Below the pieces are notes generated by a model. That model did not search any database and was not told the DNA's origin. It saw nothing but the letters and a program-made list of their open reading frames with translations. From Bacteroides sp. (lineage in GTDB: Bacteria > Bacteroidota > Bacteroidia > Bacteroidales > Bacteroidaceae): a stretch of 64,000 bases of DNA. Numbering within the stretch: the first letter of the stretch is position 1; every line of letters starts with the position of its first letter. The DNA lies in assembly GCF_030151085.1 (NCBI RefSeq), contig NZ_JASLER010000031.1, positions 1 to 64,000 of the forward strand, read 5' to 3'. Below, in pieces: positions 1-8,651 of the stretch. The position numbers were made by a program, and so were the translations under genes.

Positions 1-609
1 GCCGATGATATCGAGCAACGGCTTGCCGTCAACTTTCGCAGTGGAGGCGTACACAGCCATTTGTTCGCCATGACCGCCATAAGTGCGGCAATTTTCTATT
101 TTGTCGGGAGCGATACCGAAGTGCTTGGAAAGTTCGCTACGTAGACGGGTACTGTCAAGTGCGGCAAGAGTTGTTACTTGAGAAGGTTTCAGACCGGAAT
201 ATAACAAAGTAATCAAACCGGTGATGTCAGCAGGGTTGAAGATGACAACGACGTGCTTTACATTCGGGCAGTAAGCTTTTACGTTCTTACCGAATTCTTC
301 GGCGATGGCGGCATTACCTTTCAGCAAGTCTTCGCGTGTCATGCCTGCTTTACGGGCGGCACCACCAGAAGATACTACATACTTGGCATCGGTCAACGCT
401 TCCTTTATATCGGAAGTGAAAGTGAGGTTCAAACCTTCGAACCCGCAGTGAAACAATTCCTCTGCAACACCTTCCAATCCGGGAGCGTATGGATCGTACA
501 AGCAGATGTTCGGAGTGAGATGCATCATAATTGCGGTTTGCGCCATGTTAGAACCAATCATACCGGCTGCGCCTACAATGGTTAATTTGTCATTTGTCAG
601 AAATTCCAT
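1..609 (-). CDS. mdh: Malate dehydrogenase, N-terminal 203 codons (runs off left edge)
   Basis: NAD-dependent oxidation of malate to oxaloacetate in the cytoplasm (TCA or reductive branch). Translating the minus strand from the ATG at 609-607 gives MEFLTNDKLTIVGAAGMIGS; the GAAGMIG glycine-rich NAD-binding loop sits at residues 13-19. A Rossmann-type lactate/malate dehydrogenase sequence follows without a stop: LYDPYAPGLEGVAEEL (cofactor-specificity acidic residue), SSGGAARKAGMTREDLL (substrate loop with arginines), IFNPADI and the DSTRLRSEL region. The frame is still open at base 1, so the C-terminal part with the catalytic histidine region lies mostly outside. A candidate -7 box is at 663-670 on the minus strand. 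Family assignment is strong; the symbol follows from the family. Confidence 0.93.
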   Translation of the reverse strand, partial: MEFLTNDKLTIVGAAGMIGSNMAQTAIMMHLTPNICLYDPYAPGLEGVAEELFHCGFEGLNLTFTSDIKEALTDAKYVVSSGGAARKAGMTREDLLKGNAAIAEEFGKNVKAYCPNVKHVVVIFNPADITGLITLLYSGLKPSQVTTLAALDSTRLRSELSKHFGIAPDKIENCRTYGGHGEQMAVYASTAKVDGKPLLDIIG

Positions 610-662
610 AATTCTATTATTTAAAAAGTGAATAACTTACTATACTGTTGTTTTCTACGTTA

Positions 663-670
663 CAAAGATA
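663..670 (-). promoter_or_regulatory. Candidate -7 box of mdh
   Basis: The minus strand reads TATCTTTG here, matching the Bacteroides consensus TAnnTTTG. It lies about 55 bp upstream of the mdh ATG. I see no clean TTTG -33 element at the usual distance, so this is moderate. Confidence 0.45.
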
Positions 671-821
671 ACCGATTTCCCAAGGAGTTGTTCATAGAAA
701 AAAGTTATCTCTCAAAGCAAAAAGTTATTCCTTAATCGTATCTTTGTCTAAAATGCGAAGATAAGTGGCGCCTCGGTATAAAAAATGAACGGGTTCATTT
801 TATTCTACTCCCGGTTTACAT

Positions 822-829
822 TATCTTTG
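822..829 (+). promoter_or_regulatory. Candidate -7 box for the S1-domain protein gene
   Basis: TATCTTTG matches TAnnTTTG and ends 17 bp before the ATG at 847, implying a very short leader. A second TATCTTTG on the same strand is at 739-746 and could be an alternative start giving a leader of about 95 nt. Confidence 0.5.
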
Positions 830-846
830 TAGCAAAACGAAAGATT

Positions 847-1686
847 ATGAGCATTGAGTTAGGAAAGTTCAATACGTTGAAGGTCGTAAAGGAAGTCGAT
901 TTCGGCATGTATTTGGATGGTGGGGAAGAGGGAGAAATCTTGCTTCCTTCTCGTTATGTTCCCGAGAATTGCGAGCCGGGAGATGAGTTGAAAGTGTTTA
1001 TCTATCTGGATAATGAAGAACGTCTGGTGGCTACCACACTGACGCCATTGGTGCAGGTGGGGCAATTTGCATGTCTGGAAGTTGCCTGGATCAACCAGTA
1101 TGGCGCTTTCCTGGATTGGGGGCTGATGAAAGATATCTTCGTTCCTTTCAGTGAACAGAAAATGAAGATGCAGGTGGGAAAGAAGTATGTTATTCACGCC
1201 CATTTGGATGATGAAAGCTACCGTATTGTAGCTTCGGCAAAGGTAGACCGTTACTTATCTAAAGAGAAAGCTGCCTACGAACCAGGGCAGGAAGTAAACA
1301 TCCTTATTTGGCAGAAAACGGATTTAGGTTTCAAGGCTATCATTGAGAATGAGTATAGTGGATTACTGTATGATAGTGAAATCTTCCAGCCTTTACATAC
1401 AGGTATGGAACTGAAAGCTTATATAAAGCAGGTTCGTGAAGATGGTAAGATAGACCTGATGCTTCAAAAAACGGGACAAAATAGAGTGAAGGACTTTGCA
1501 GAAACTTTGCTGGATCATATCCGTGCGCATGGTGGTAAAACGACATTGAACGACAAAAGTCCGGCAGAAGAGATTTATGAAATCTTCGGTGTCAGCAAGA
1601 AAACTTTTAAGAAGGCGGTGGGAGATTTGTATAAGAAACACCTGATACTGCTGGAAGAAGAAGGAATAAAATTAATCACTAAATAG
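847..1686 (+). CDS. CvfB-like S1 RNA-binding domain protein
   Basis: A 279-aa cytoplasmic protein built of consecutive S1-type OB folds and a C-terminal winged-helix-like segment. Visible features are an S1-like opening (KVVKEVDFGMYLDGGEEGEI, residues 13-32), a second repeat around residues 75-140 (VAWINQYGAFLDWGLMKDIF) and a third around 150-210 (GFKAIIENEYSGLLYDSEIF). The C-terminus (about 225-279, VSKKTFKKAVGDLYKKHLI) looks like the helix-turn-helix end of CvfB. Proteins of this family bind RNA; in staphylococci CvfB affects virulence regulation, but no role can be read here. The gene stands alone, with its own promoter candidate and a terminator directly after it. Confidence 0.85.
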   Translation: MSIELGKFNTLKVVKEVDFGMYLDGGEEGEILLPSRYVPENCEPGDELKVFIYLDNEERLVATTLTPLVQVGQFACLEVAWINQYGAFLDWGLMKDIFVPFSEQKMKMQVGKKYVIHAHLDDESYRIVASAKVDRYLSKEKAAYEPGQEVNILIWQKTDLGFKAIIENEYSGLLYDSEIFQPLHTGMELKAYIKQVREDGKIDLMLQKTGQNRVKDFAETLLDHIRAHGGKTTLNDKSPAEEIYEIFGVSKKTFKKAVGDLYKKHLILLEEEGIKLITK

Positions 1687-1700
1687 GGATTTCCCTATTT
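1681..1700 (+). repeat. Perfect 20-bp palindrome over the stop codon
   Basis: AAATAGGGA-TT-TCCCTATTT spans the TAG stop (1684-1686). The same TAGGG/CCCTA core returns in the terminator 23 bp further on, so the two hairpins could pair alternatively. Confidence 0.6.
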
Positions 1701-1722
1701 AAGATTAGAGATAAACAAGCGG

Positions 1723-1748
1723 ATAGGGGAAAACATTCCCCTATTTTT
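1723..1748 (+). terminator. Rho-independent terminator
   Basis: Stem ATAGGGGAA / TTCCCCTAT with loop AACA (1723-1744), followed by TTTT. It ends the S1-domain gene before the next gene at 1802. Confidence 0.85.
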
Positions 1749-1801
1749 GCTTCTACAAAAGAGATGAATAGACAGAGTATGAACTTCTAAAAGACGCTAT
1801 T

Positions 1802-2689
1802 ATGAAACGGATACTATTTATATTTCTTGCCGTAACGATGAGTACTACTATCTGTAGTGCGGCAATGAGTAACAGCAAAATACGTAAAGAAACTCTTTTT
1901 CTTACGGATAAGATGGCTTATGAAATGGGCTTGAATACAGAACAATATAACGATGTGTATGAAATAAATTATGACTTCATAGCTAGCGTAAGATATCTGA
2001 TGGACGATGTCCTTCGTGGTGAGGAATGGGCGTTGAACCGTTATTACGATTACCTGGATGTACGCAACGATGATTTGCGTTGGGTTTTGAGCAGTCGTCA
2101 ATATGGCAGGTTTATGCAAGCTGATTATTTCTACCGTCCGATCTATGTAACCGGAGGGCGTTGGACATTCCGTGTCTATATAAACTATACTAACCATAAT
2201 CATTTCTATTTCCCGCGTCCGTACCATTACCGCACATATTGTGGAGGTCATTACCGTACTCATTATAATAATGCAAGCTATTATAGGGGACGTCATAACC
2301 ATTCTGTATATACAGGATCTTATAGACTTCGTGACGATAGAGCATATACCACTACCCGCCGTTCTGACTTCGGATCAGTGAATATACGCCCCAATTCAAG
2401 CACTCGTCCTACGGGTAGTGTCTCAACTAGAAGAGGCAGTAGTACTAGAGAAAGTGTGAAATCTTCTTCCCTACGTTCCAGTGAAAGCAGTAATACTCGT
2501 CGTAGTTCAGGAAGTAGAAGCTCACGTGAAACGAATGTAGAAAACACAAAAACTAGAGATAATAATAGTAGCTCACGTAGCAGTAGAGTAAGCTCGGAGA
2601 GCAGCAAAAGTCGCAGAAGTTCGGCGACCGGTTCACGAACTTCAGGTAACAGTTCTTCTCGTTCTTCTGAGAATAAGCGGGAAAGATAG
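1802..2689 (+). CDS. Secreted protein with Ser/Arg-rich C-terminal tail
   Basis: Unknown function. The 295-aa product begins with a signal peptide (MKRILFIFLAVTMSTTICSA, cleavage near residues 20-21). A folded part of about 150 residues is rich in Tyr, Asp and aromatic residues (for example DYLDVRNDDLRWVLSSRQYG) and contains a His/Tyr-rich patch near residues 130-170. From about residue 185 to the end it is a low-complexity tail of Ser, Arg and Thr (runs such as SSSRSSRVSSESSKSRRSS), likely disordered and strongly basic. The fold resembles other uncharacterised Bacteroides exported proteins I recall, but I cannot name a domain. The basic tail could bind nucleic acid or anionic glycans; this is inference only. 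Confidence 0.7.
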   Translation: MKRILFIFLAVTMSTTICSAAMSNSKIRKETLFLTDKMAYEMGLNTEQYNDVYEINYDFIASVRYLMDDVLRGEEWALNRYYDYLDVRNDDLRWVLSSRQYGRFMQADYFYRPIYVTGGRWTFRVYINYTNHNHFYFPRPYHYRTYCGGHYRTHYNNASYYRGRHNHSVYTGSYRLRDDRAYTTTRRSDFGSVNIRPNSSTRPTGSVSTRRGSSTRESVKSSSLRSSESSNTRRSSGSRSSRETNVENTKTRDNNSSSRSSRVSSESSKSRRSSATGSRTSGNSSSRSSENKRER

Positions 2690-2697
2690 ATGCTAGT

Positions 2698-2731
2698 AAA
2701 CGCGCCAAGTGATGAACCGCTTGGCGCGTTT
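2698..2731. terminator. Bidirectional terminator
   Basis: Stem AAACGCGCCAAG / CTTGGCGCGTTT with a 10-nt loop. A-rich before and T-rich after, so it can stop both the plus-strand gene ending at 2689 and the minus-strand gene ending at 2743. Confidence 0.88.
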
Positions 2732-2742
2732 CTTGTATCAAG

Positions 2743-4683
2743 TTATTCTTCTTCAATTATGGGATTGAAGTAATCTTTGGCTTTTCCTTTTAAGTGCAGG
2801 TTTTCTATCTTAACCTGGACGGCTTCCGCTTCGCTGATCATTTCTTTCTTAACCAGTCTTTCAGTGAGCAGACGGAAATAGCCATCCTGATTTTCTTTCA
2901 ACTTGCCATCTTCTGTGAACGAACTTTTAAAGTGCTTAGGCTTCGGGATGATGGAAGCGAGAAATATACATTCTTCAATGTTCAGCTGTGACGGACGCTT
3001 GTCAAAATAGAAATCAGCCGCTTCTTGTATACCATAAATCATTGGTCCCCATTCCACTATGTTCAGATAAACTTCATACATTCTGGCTTTGGAAGTGAGG
3101 CGTTCGGTTTCTATCAACCAAACGATAAGTGCTTCTTCCAGTTTGCGGGCAATATTCTTGTTCCGGTTCAGAAATACATTCTTCACTAATTGCATGGAAA
3201 TGGTACTTCCGCCACGGGCAAAACGGCGTACCTGAAGATCGTAGATCAGTGCTTCACGCATAGCATCGGGCAAGAACCCTTGATGATAGAAGAAAGCACC
3301 ATCTTCACTTTGCATTACTGACATCTGCAACAGAGGGGAAATACTATCCAGCGGGGTAAAATGTTCCCATGACGGACCAATGGGGAAAATGCGTACCGGT
3401 TGCCCGTTTTCATAAGCAGTGTATTCAAACTCACCGGACATCTTACGTAAATCTGTTTTCCCGTAACTAAGGATGCGAAAATCTTTTTCTCTCAATTCCG
3501 ACTCCAGTTTCATGCTGTCTAAACGGGCAAAGTCTACGTCCAGTAGAAAATGGTAAGCTAATTGTCCAGAGGTCCTGATACCCTCTAAATTCTCAAACAG
3601 ACCTTTGGGTAAAGAACTGAACAGTTCTTCCGACTCAAACCAAGGTTTGTGAACGGAAGCTGTAAAATGCCATGTCTTTTTTTTCTCCTTGTTTTGTTGC
3701 CATTCAGCTTTCAGATACGGATGAAAAGCCAATGCGTTGAATTGAATGAGACTGGTACTGTCTAACTCAACCGCTTGCGGCGCAATGTTTAAATGGAAAT
3801 CCAGCTTCCCGTGATTTAAGTTGATAACTTCAGGAGAAATGCGTTTGTGATAGAGTTGTAGTCCATGCACTTCGGACTGCCCTACAAGGCGAGTATTTGC
3901 TCCATTCGATGATTCTTGTGAAAGGCTGCATGTAAGACTATCAAAATGGACTTCGGCACCAAACCGGCGGTGGATATAGGGTACAGTTAAATTGGGAGCA
4001 TAAATGCTGGCATTCAGTCGCCGCTCGGAGGGATTTATTTCGCCTTTGGTACTCCATCGTTGGGTCAGGGTATCTTCTATGATGGATATTTCGGATTGGA
4101 AACGATGGTCGTCAATACGGAATTTGGGAATGCGGAAGGTTACGAAATTATGATCTTTCCGTTCACTGATACTAAGGTTGGTGAGCTCTCCGTTGCCGGG
4201 CAATAAACCGAATAACAAATTCAGCAAGGTATTGGTACGGTGAGTGTAATCGGAAGAGGTGTTTTCTTCCTGAGGTGTGGTGGCGTCCGGGTTGTGCGCT
4301 GGCAAAAACAGGAAATCATAATTAGCTATGGAGTCTTGTTTGATAAAGTTCATTACTAAGCCATCCATTTTTACATTCTTCACTCTGACATTTCCCCAAA
4401 GTATTTTCCACAAACTAATGCGGACATCCAATGATTGAAGAGTAAGAAGAGTATCACGATTCTCCGGAACGATAATCAATCCTTGTAAGGAGATGGTGTT
4501 TATACCTTTCAAATTCAAATCGGTATAAACGATGTCCAATCCAAAGCGTTGTTCAAGATGCACAATGCGTTGGTTGGCTATATGACGTAGGATATTGCCA
4601 CGGCAGATGTAGATTATCGATACTATGAGAAAGAGTAGGAAGCAGCTTCCGATAATAACTTTATTGATTTTCCTTTTAGTCAT
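2743..4683 (-). CDS. AsmA-like / GT51 peptidoglycan glycosyltransferase fusion, monofunctional
   Basis: Polymerises lipid II into glycan strands on the periplasmic face of the inner membrane. The 646-aa product has one N-terminal membrane helix (about residues 8-28, VIIGSCFLLFLIVSIIYICR). A long AsmA-like beta-rich region follows (about 30-430; LQGLIIVPENRDTLLTLQSL, VKNVKMDGLVMNF). A GT51 domain then runs from about residue 445: EDGAFFYHQG with the catalytic Glu near 460 (codon at 3304-3306), GGSTISMQLVKN, RKLEEALIVWLIE and YLNIVEWG. There is no penicillin-binding transpeptidase domain. I chose the ATG at 4683: a longer frame begins only with TTG at 4743, which lies inside the -7 box, while AAAGGAAA precedes 4683. 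The AsmA-like part may contact outer-membrane or lipid partners (inference). Confidence 0.87.
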   Translation of the reverse strand: MTKRKINKVIIGSCFLLFLIVSIIYICRGNILRHIANQRIVHLEQRFGLDIVYTDLNLKGINTISLQGLIIVPENRDTLLTLQSLDVRISLWKILWGNVRVKNVKMDGLVMNFIKQDSIANYDFLFLPAHNPDATTPQEENTSSDYTHRTNTLLNLLFGLLPGNGELTNLSISERKDHNFVTFRIPKFRIDDHRFQSEISIIEDTLTQRWSTKGEINPSERRLNASIYAPNLTVPYIHRRFGAEVHFDSLTCSLSQESSNGANTRLVGQSEVHGLQLYHKRISPEVINLNHGKLDFHLNIAPQAVELDSTSLIQFNALAFHPYLKAEWQQNKEKKKTWHFTASVHKPWFESEELFSSLPKGLFENLEGIRTSGQLAYHFLLDVDFARLDSMKLESELREKDFRILSYGKTDLRKMSGEFEYTAYENGQPVRIFPIGPSWEHFTPLDSISPLLQMSVMQSEDGAFFYHQGFLPDAMREALIYDLQVRRFARGGSTISMQLVKNVFLNRNKNIARKLEEALIVWLIETERLTSKARMYEVYLNIVEWGPMIYGIQEAADFYFDKRPSQLNIEECIFLASIIPKPKHFKSSFTEDGKLKENQDGYFRLLTERLVKKEMISEAEAVQVKIENLHLKGKAKDYFNPIIEEE

Positions 4684-4740
4684 TTTCCTTTGTTCTAATA
4701 ACTTATGACTTATAACTTTTATCCGGCATGTTTTGCGCTG

Positions 4741-4748
4741 CAAAGGTA
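4741..4748 (-). promoter_or_regulatory. -7 box of the GT51 gene
   Basis: Minus strand TACCTTTG matches TAnnTTTG. It places transcription start near 4735, so the ATG at 4683 has a leader of about 50 nt. It rules out the TTG at 4743 as start. Confidence 0.65.
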
Positions 4749-4770
4749 AGTAAATAAGCAGATTGAAAAT

Positions 4771-4813
4771 AAAACTCCCCTCTTTTTTCTTCGGGAGAAG
4801 TGAAAGAGGGGAG
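4771..4813 (-). terminator. Terminator of the efflux operon
   Basis: CTCCCCTCTTT (4775-4785) pairs with AAAGAGGGGAG (4803-4813). On the minus strand it is followed by TTTTATTTT. It lies 39 bp past the stop of the TolC gene. Confidence 0.85.
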
Positions 4814-4851
4814 CAAACAAATACAACAACTAATTTATATCATCTTAAAAC

Positions 4852-6180
4852 TCATTCTATAGGTATACCTTTGTAGAAGTCCAAAATCTTGGTGTCGAAC
4901 AGGTATTCATATTTTGCCTGCAACTCGTCGGACTGGGCTTTCATTAGATTTTGTTTGGCTTCATTGTACTCTACCGCATTAGCTTTACCATTATTGTACT
5001 TCTCGCTCATTAGCTTAAAGGACTCTTCGCTGGCAATGGCGGCGGCATGGCTGCTGGTATATTTACTCTCAGCAGCAGTTGCGGTATACCAGGCTTGTTG
5101 AATTTCTTTATAAAGAGTCTTTTTGGCATTATCCAACTCTAATCCAATAAATTGGCTTTTTAAACGAGCAGTGCGCACGCTGTTGCGGGTGGCAAGACGA
5201 TTAAAGATGGGCACACTAAGATTTAAACCTACGTATTTGCTGAAGTTATCATTCATTTGCTGACTGAAATTACGGTCGATCGTTGAATAATAATTAGTAC
5301 CAAGACTACCATTCAGACTCAATTGCGGGTAATATCCACTTTGAGCAATACGGATGCTGTGTTTACTACCTTCCAAGCGGAACTGTGCAGCTTGAATAAC
5401 AGGTTTGCTAACTAAGGCTGTCTGAAGTATTTCATCCGGTGGAGTCAGAGGAACTAAGTTTAGGGTGATAGCCGGAGATTCCAATTTAAGACCTTCCGGC
5501 GTCTCAAGTTCAATAAGCTGGCTGAGATCGAGCAGGGACAAGTTGTAATCGTTGGACGTTTGCACGGCTTTCATCTCATCTTGCGCTACACGCGATTTTG
5601 CTTCGGCTACTTCGGCAGGTGAGGCCTTGCCCAATTCTGCCAAGCGGTTGATGCGGGCATATTGCTCCTTGCTCAAACCTACCTGTCCCAAAGCTACTTG
5701 GTGAAGTTCTTCGCAGAATAACACTTTCAGGTAGGCTGAGGCTATATTGATGGAAATATCCTCTTTGGCCTTTTCGAGGTCAGCAATAGCCGCTTTCAGA
5801 TTCAGTTTGGAAAGTGCATACTGATTGGGTATTTCGAATCCGGTAAAAATAGGAATACTAGTATTCAGACTCATATTTGTACCGTGGCTGGCGGTGTTGA
5901 CGTATACAGTTGAATAGTCACCTGTGTTCTGGTCTTTAATAGCTGTTTGGGTACGTCCCCAGTTCCAACTCTGACCGGCGCTCGCATTCAGGTTTGGCAG
6001 TCGCGCCCATTTGGCTGTATTCACATTAACAGCATTTTGTTCAGAGGTATTGGCACTCTTGCGAATGTTGATGTTATGCTCGATGGCATAGTCGATACAT
6101 TGGCGCAAAGACCAGCGTTCTTGCGCTTGTGCCGATACACAGCCCAATATAGCGAGATATACAAATATCTTTTTATTCAT
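4852..6180 (-). CDS. TolC-family outer-membrane efflux protein
   Basis: Outer-membrane channel of a tripartite export system. The 442-aa product has a signal peptide (MNKKIFVYLAILGCVSAQAQ) and then the two-fold repeat of the OEP family: WSLRQCIDYAIEHNINIRKS near the N-terminus, and long amphipathic helices such as LEKAKEDISINIASAYLKVL and the second-half counterpart TLYKEIQQAWYTATAAESKY. Its length is usual for the family. It is the last gene of the minus-strand operon ATPase-permease-permease-adaptor-TolC, 27 bp after the adaptor gene, and is followed by a terminator. Substrate unknown. Confidence 0.92.
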   Translation of the reverse strand: MNKKIFVYLAILGCVSAQAQERWSLRQCIDYAIEHNINIRKSANTSEQNAVNVNTAKWARLPNLNASAGQSWNWGRTQTAIKDQNTGDYSTVYVNTASHGTNMSLNTSIPIFTGFEIPNQYALSKLNLKAAIADLEKAKEDISINIASAYLKVLFCEELHQVALGQVGLSKEQYARINRLAELGKASPAEVAEAKSRVAQDEMKAVQTSNDYNLSLLDLSQLIELETPEGLKLESPAITLNLVPLTPPDEILQTALVSKPVIQAAQFRLEGSKHSIRIAQSGYYPQLSLNGSLGTNYYSTIDRNFSQQMNDNFSKYVGLNLSVPIFNRLATRNSVRTARLKSQFIGLELDNAKKTLYKEIQQAWYTATAAESKYTSSHAAAIASEESFKLMSEKYNNGKANAVEYNEAKQNLMKAQSDELQAKYEYLFDTKILDFYKGIPIE

Positions 6181-6207
6181 AATACTTCTCTTTCAATCAG
6201 TTTAGGA

Positions 6208-7314
6208 TCAATTACTTTGTTTCTCAGCGCCGCGGACTTTATCTTTGGCGGTTATTCCACTCTTGATGGCGATCTTGATGCCGTCGCTCATGCCGACTTT
6301 GATGGGTTTGCGTTCAAACTTCTGTACAGGTACGCTGTCAGTCATTACATAAACGAAAGTACTGTCACCGCTAAATTCAACTACACTTTCGGGCAAAGCA
6401 AGTGTTTTCGTTTCACGATCTAATACGATTTCTGCGTTGGCAGAGTAGCCGGAACGGATTTGTACGCTATCCGGTGCGGCAACGGCAGCTTTTATTTCGA
6501 ATTGGTTAGCGCCATTCTCTTCGACACCTTTCGGAGAAATATATTCCAACACTGCATTGAAAGAGAGGTTTTGCAAAGCACCGATGGTAAGTTTCACCGG
6601 CATGCCTTCGTGTACACGTCCTACTTCGGTTTCGTCGATCTTGCCACGGAAAATCAGGTCGTTCATATTGGCTACGGTAGCAATAGTGGTTCCGTCGTTG
6701 AACGTATTACTCATGATTACCGAGTTACCCACCTTGATAGGTACATCCAGAATCAAACCATCGATGGTTGAACGGATCAGCGTACTACTGAAAGAGGCAC
6801 TATTCTTGGTGATACCTTCTTTGATAATCTCCAGATTATCTTTGGCTGCCTGAACCTCTTCACGTGCCTTCTTTACGGCTACTTCGCCTTTTTCGTACTC
6901 TTCGGCACTGATAAGCTTGTCTTTATAAAGTTTTTGTACACGTTCAAAATCCGTTTCTGCCTGAGTTGCACTAATTTCTGCCAAGCGTACGCGGCTTTCT
7001 GCTGAATTCAGTTGTCCCAATTCCGGAATAACTTTCACTTTGGCAATCACTTCATTCTTCTTAATCGTTTCTCCGGCTTCTTTGTACACTTCGGAAACAA
7101 TACCTGAGATTTGTGGTTTGATGAGAACTTCGTCTCTTGGTTCCACCTTGCCAGTGGCCACTGTGGTTTTTTCCAAGTCGGTTACTTCCGGGACTAAAGT
7201 TTCGTACACGGTCACTTTAGGTTGAGACTTCTGGTACAGGAACACGAATGTCCAGATAAACAAGGCAGCTACTACTACCAGCAATGCGATTTTCAGATAC
7301 TTTTTTGTTTTCAT
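6208..7314 (-). CDS. Periplasmic adaptor (MacA/HlyD-type membrane fusion protein)
   Basis: Bridges the inner-membrane ABC permeases and the TolC-type channel. The 368-aa product has one N-terminal membrane anchor (about residues 7-27, KIALLVVVAALFIWTFVFLY). The first half of a lipoyl domain follows (VATGKVEPRDEVLIKPQISG), then a coiled-coil hairpin (about 105-175, many Glu/Lys heptads) and the second lipoyl half with a beta-barrel (DGLILDVPIKVGNSVIMSNT). It ends with a membrane-proximal domain (VQKFERKPIKVGMSDGIKIA). Its place directly before tolC and after two MacB-like permeases supports a MacAB-TolC type pump rather than an RND pump. Confidence 0.92.
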   Translation of the reverse strand: MKTKKYLKIALLVVVAALFIWTFVFLYQKSQPKVTVYETLVPEVTDLEKTTVATGKVEPRDEVLIKPQISGIVSEVYKEAGETIKKNEVIAKVKVIPELGQLNSAESRVRLAEISATQAETDFERVQKLYKDKLISAEEYEKGEVAVKKAREEVQAAKDNLEIIKEGITKNSASFSSTLIRSTIDGLILDVPIKVGNSVIMSNTFNDGTTIATVANMNDLIFRGKIDETEVGRVHEGMPVKLTIGALQNLSFNAVLEYISPKGVEENGANQFEIKAAVAAPDSVQIRSGYSANAEIVLDRETKTLALPESVVEFSGDSTFVYVMTDSVPVQKFERKPIKVGMSDGIKIAIKSGITAKDKVRGAEKQSN

Positions 7315-7370
7315 GTCTATATTATTATTTTTATTTTATCATTGACTAATTATTAATCACTCAGCACTCA

Positions 7371-8615
7371 TCACTCATCCCTTATTGCTTCAATCGGCTT
7401 GATGCTCATAGCCCGATAGGCAGGTGCTATTCCTGCCGTTATGCCTAGTATCACTACCATGATGGCGGCACCCACTGCCAATCCGAAGTTAACCTGGAAG
7501 TTTACGTTGGGATGTTCGATTTGTATTCCCATGTCTGCTAGTTGTAATACAAGTACGGAGAATGATATGCCTGCCATACCTGCAATCAGAGTCAGAACCA
7601 TGCTTTCGGTGAGTATCTGCTCCATAATGACGCGTGGAGTAGCACCAATGGCGCGGCGGATACCTATCTCGGTGGTACGTTCTTTTACTGTCACCATCAT
7701 GATGTTCGATACACCAATTACACCGCTTATTAATGTGCCTAGGCCAATCATCCATATCAGTACGTTTATACCTGCAAAAAGCGAGTCGACCATTGAGAAC
7801 ATGGCTTCGGCATTCAGCATTGTGACTGCTTGTTTGTCATCGGGGTGTATCAAATGGTGTTGTTTAATTACTTTCTCGATGAGCGGTTGCTGGGTAGTCA
7901 CTTTATAGCCCGGCTTCATGGTGAGGCACATCAGACCGATGTCATTACCAATATTATAGGCTGCGGCAAAGGTGGTGAAAGGAATACTGATGCTTTCTTC
8001 GGAGCGTCCGTTAATTTGCATATTGCTGTTCGAATCGTCCGATACGCCTACTACTTGGTAGTAGATGCCGTCTGCCTTTATCAGCTTTCCGCATGAATTT
8101 ACATCTTTGCCAAAGAGTTCTTCGCTTACTTTCTTGCCTAGGAAACACACTTTACGCTGTTCCAGAATGTCAATGTCGTTGATGAAGCGCCCGTATTTCG
8201 CACGCTGTTCTTCAATTTGGGTGTATTCGGGATAAAGCCCCTTGATAATGGCGCCGTCACTCTTCTTGTCTTGATATACGGCACTTACTCCCCAACGGTT
8301 TTGTACACAGGTTACCACGTCAATACCTTCTATCTGGCGAATACGTACCATATCGTTCTGGTCCAGGCTCCACCAACGTCCTTTGCGGAAACCTTTGTAA
8401 GCCTCGCTGGTCTTTTGAGGCCATACGAATGCTGAATTTTGTGCGAATCCGGCGAAATTGCTACTCATCAACCCCTTGAATCCGTTGCCACCTCCCAAAA
8501 GAGTGACCAACATGAAGATACCCCAAAATACGCCGAATGCTGTCAGGGCACTGCGTGTCTTGTTGCGTGTGATGGTAACGAGGATCTCGCTGAATGTATC
8601 TAAATCGAATTTCAT
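7371..8615 (-). CDS. MacB-like ABC transporter permease, second of pair
   Basis: Inner-membrane permease of the efflux system. The 414-aa product has a first membrane helix (about 18-40, ALTAFGVFWGIFMLVTLLGG), a large periplasmic MacB-type domain (about 45-285) and three C-terminal helices of the FtsX type (about 290-400). It carries the FtsX signature ISGVIGVSNIMMVTVKERTT and ends IKPIEAIRDE. The longer frame starts with TTG at 8642. I prefer ATG at 8615 because AGAGAAG precedes it and the N-terminus then aligns with its neighbour (MKFDLDTFSEI versus MFDLFQEI). It is a paralogue of the permease upstream; the pair probably forms a heterodimer. Confidence 0.9.
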   Translation of the reverse strand: MKFDLDTFSEILVTITRNKTRSALTAFGVFWGIFMLVTLLGGGNGFKGLMSSNFAGFAQNSAFVWPQKTSEAYKGFRKGRWWSLDQNDMVRIRQIEGIDVVTCVQNRWGVSAVYQDKKSDGAIIKGLYPEYTQIEEQRAKYGRFINDIDILEQRKVCFLGKKVSEELFGKDVNSCGKLIKADGIYYQVVGVSDDSNSNMQINGRSEESISIPFTTFAAAYNIGNDIGLMCLTMKPGYKVTTQQPLIEKVIKQHHLIHPDDKQAVTMLNAEAMFSMVDSLFAGINVLIWMIGLGTLISGVIGVSNIMMVTVKERTTEIGIRRAIGATPRVIMEQILTESMVLTLIAGMAGISFSVLVLQLADMGIQIEHPNVNFQVNFGLAVGAAIMVVILGITAGIAPAYRAMSIKPIEAIRDE

Positions 8616-8651
8616 AATCTTCTCTAATTCTGTAGTTATCAATATCTGCTA

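Noticed and set aside
4684..4743. Upstream TTG start adding 20 residues to the GT51 protein.
   Set aside because: The TTG lies within the -7 box TACCTTTG, so it would not be transcribed; the ATG at 4683 has a better upstream site.
8616..8642. TTG start adding nine residues to the second permease.
   Set aside because: The ATG at 8615 has AGAGAAG before it and aligns with the paralogous permease's N-terminus.
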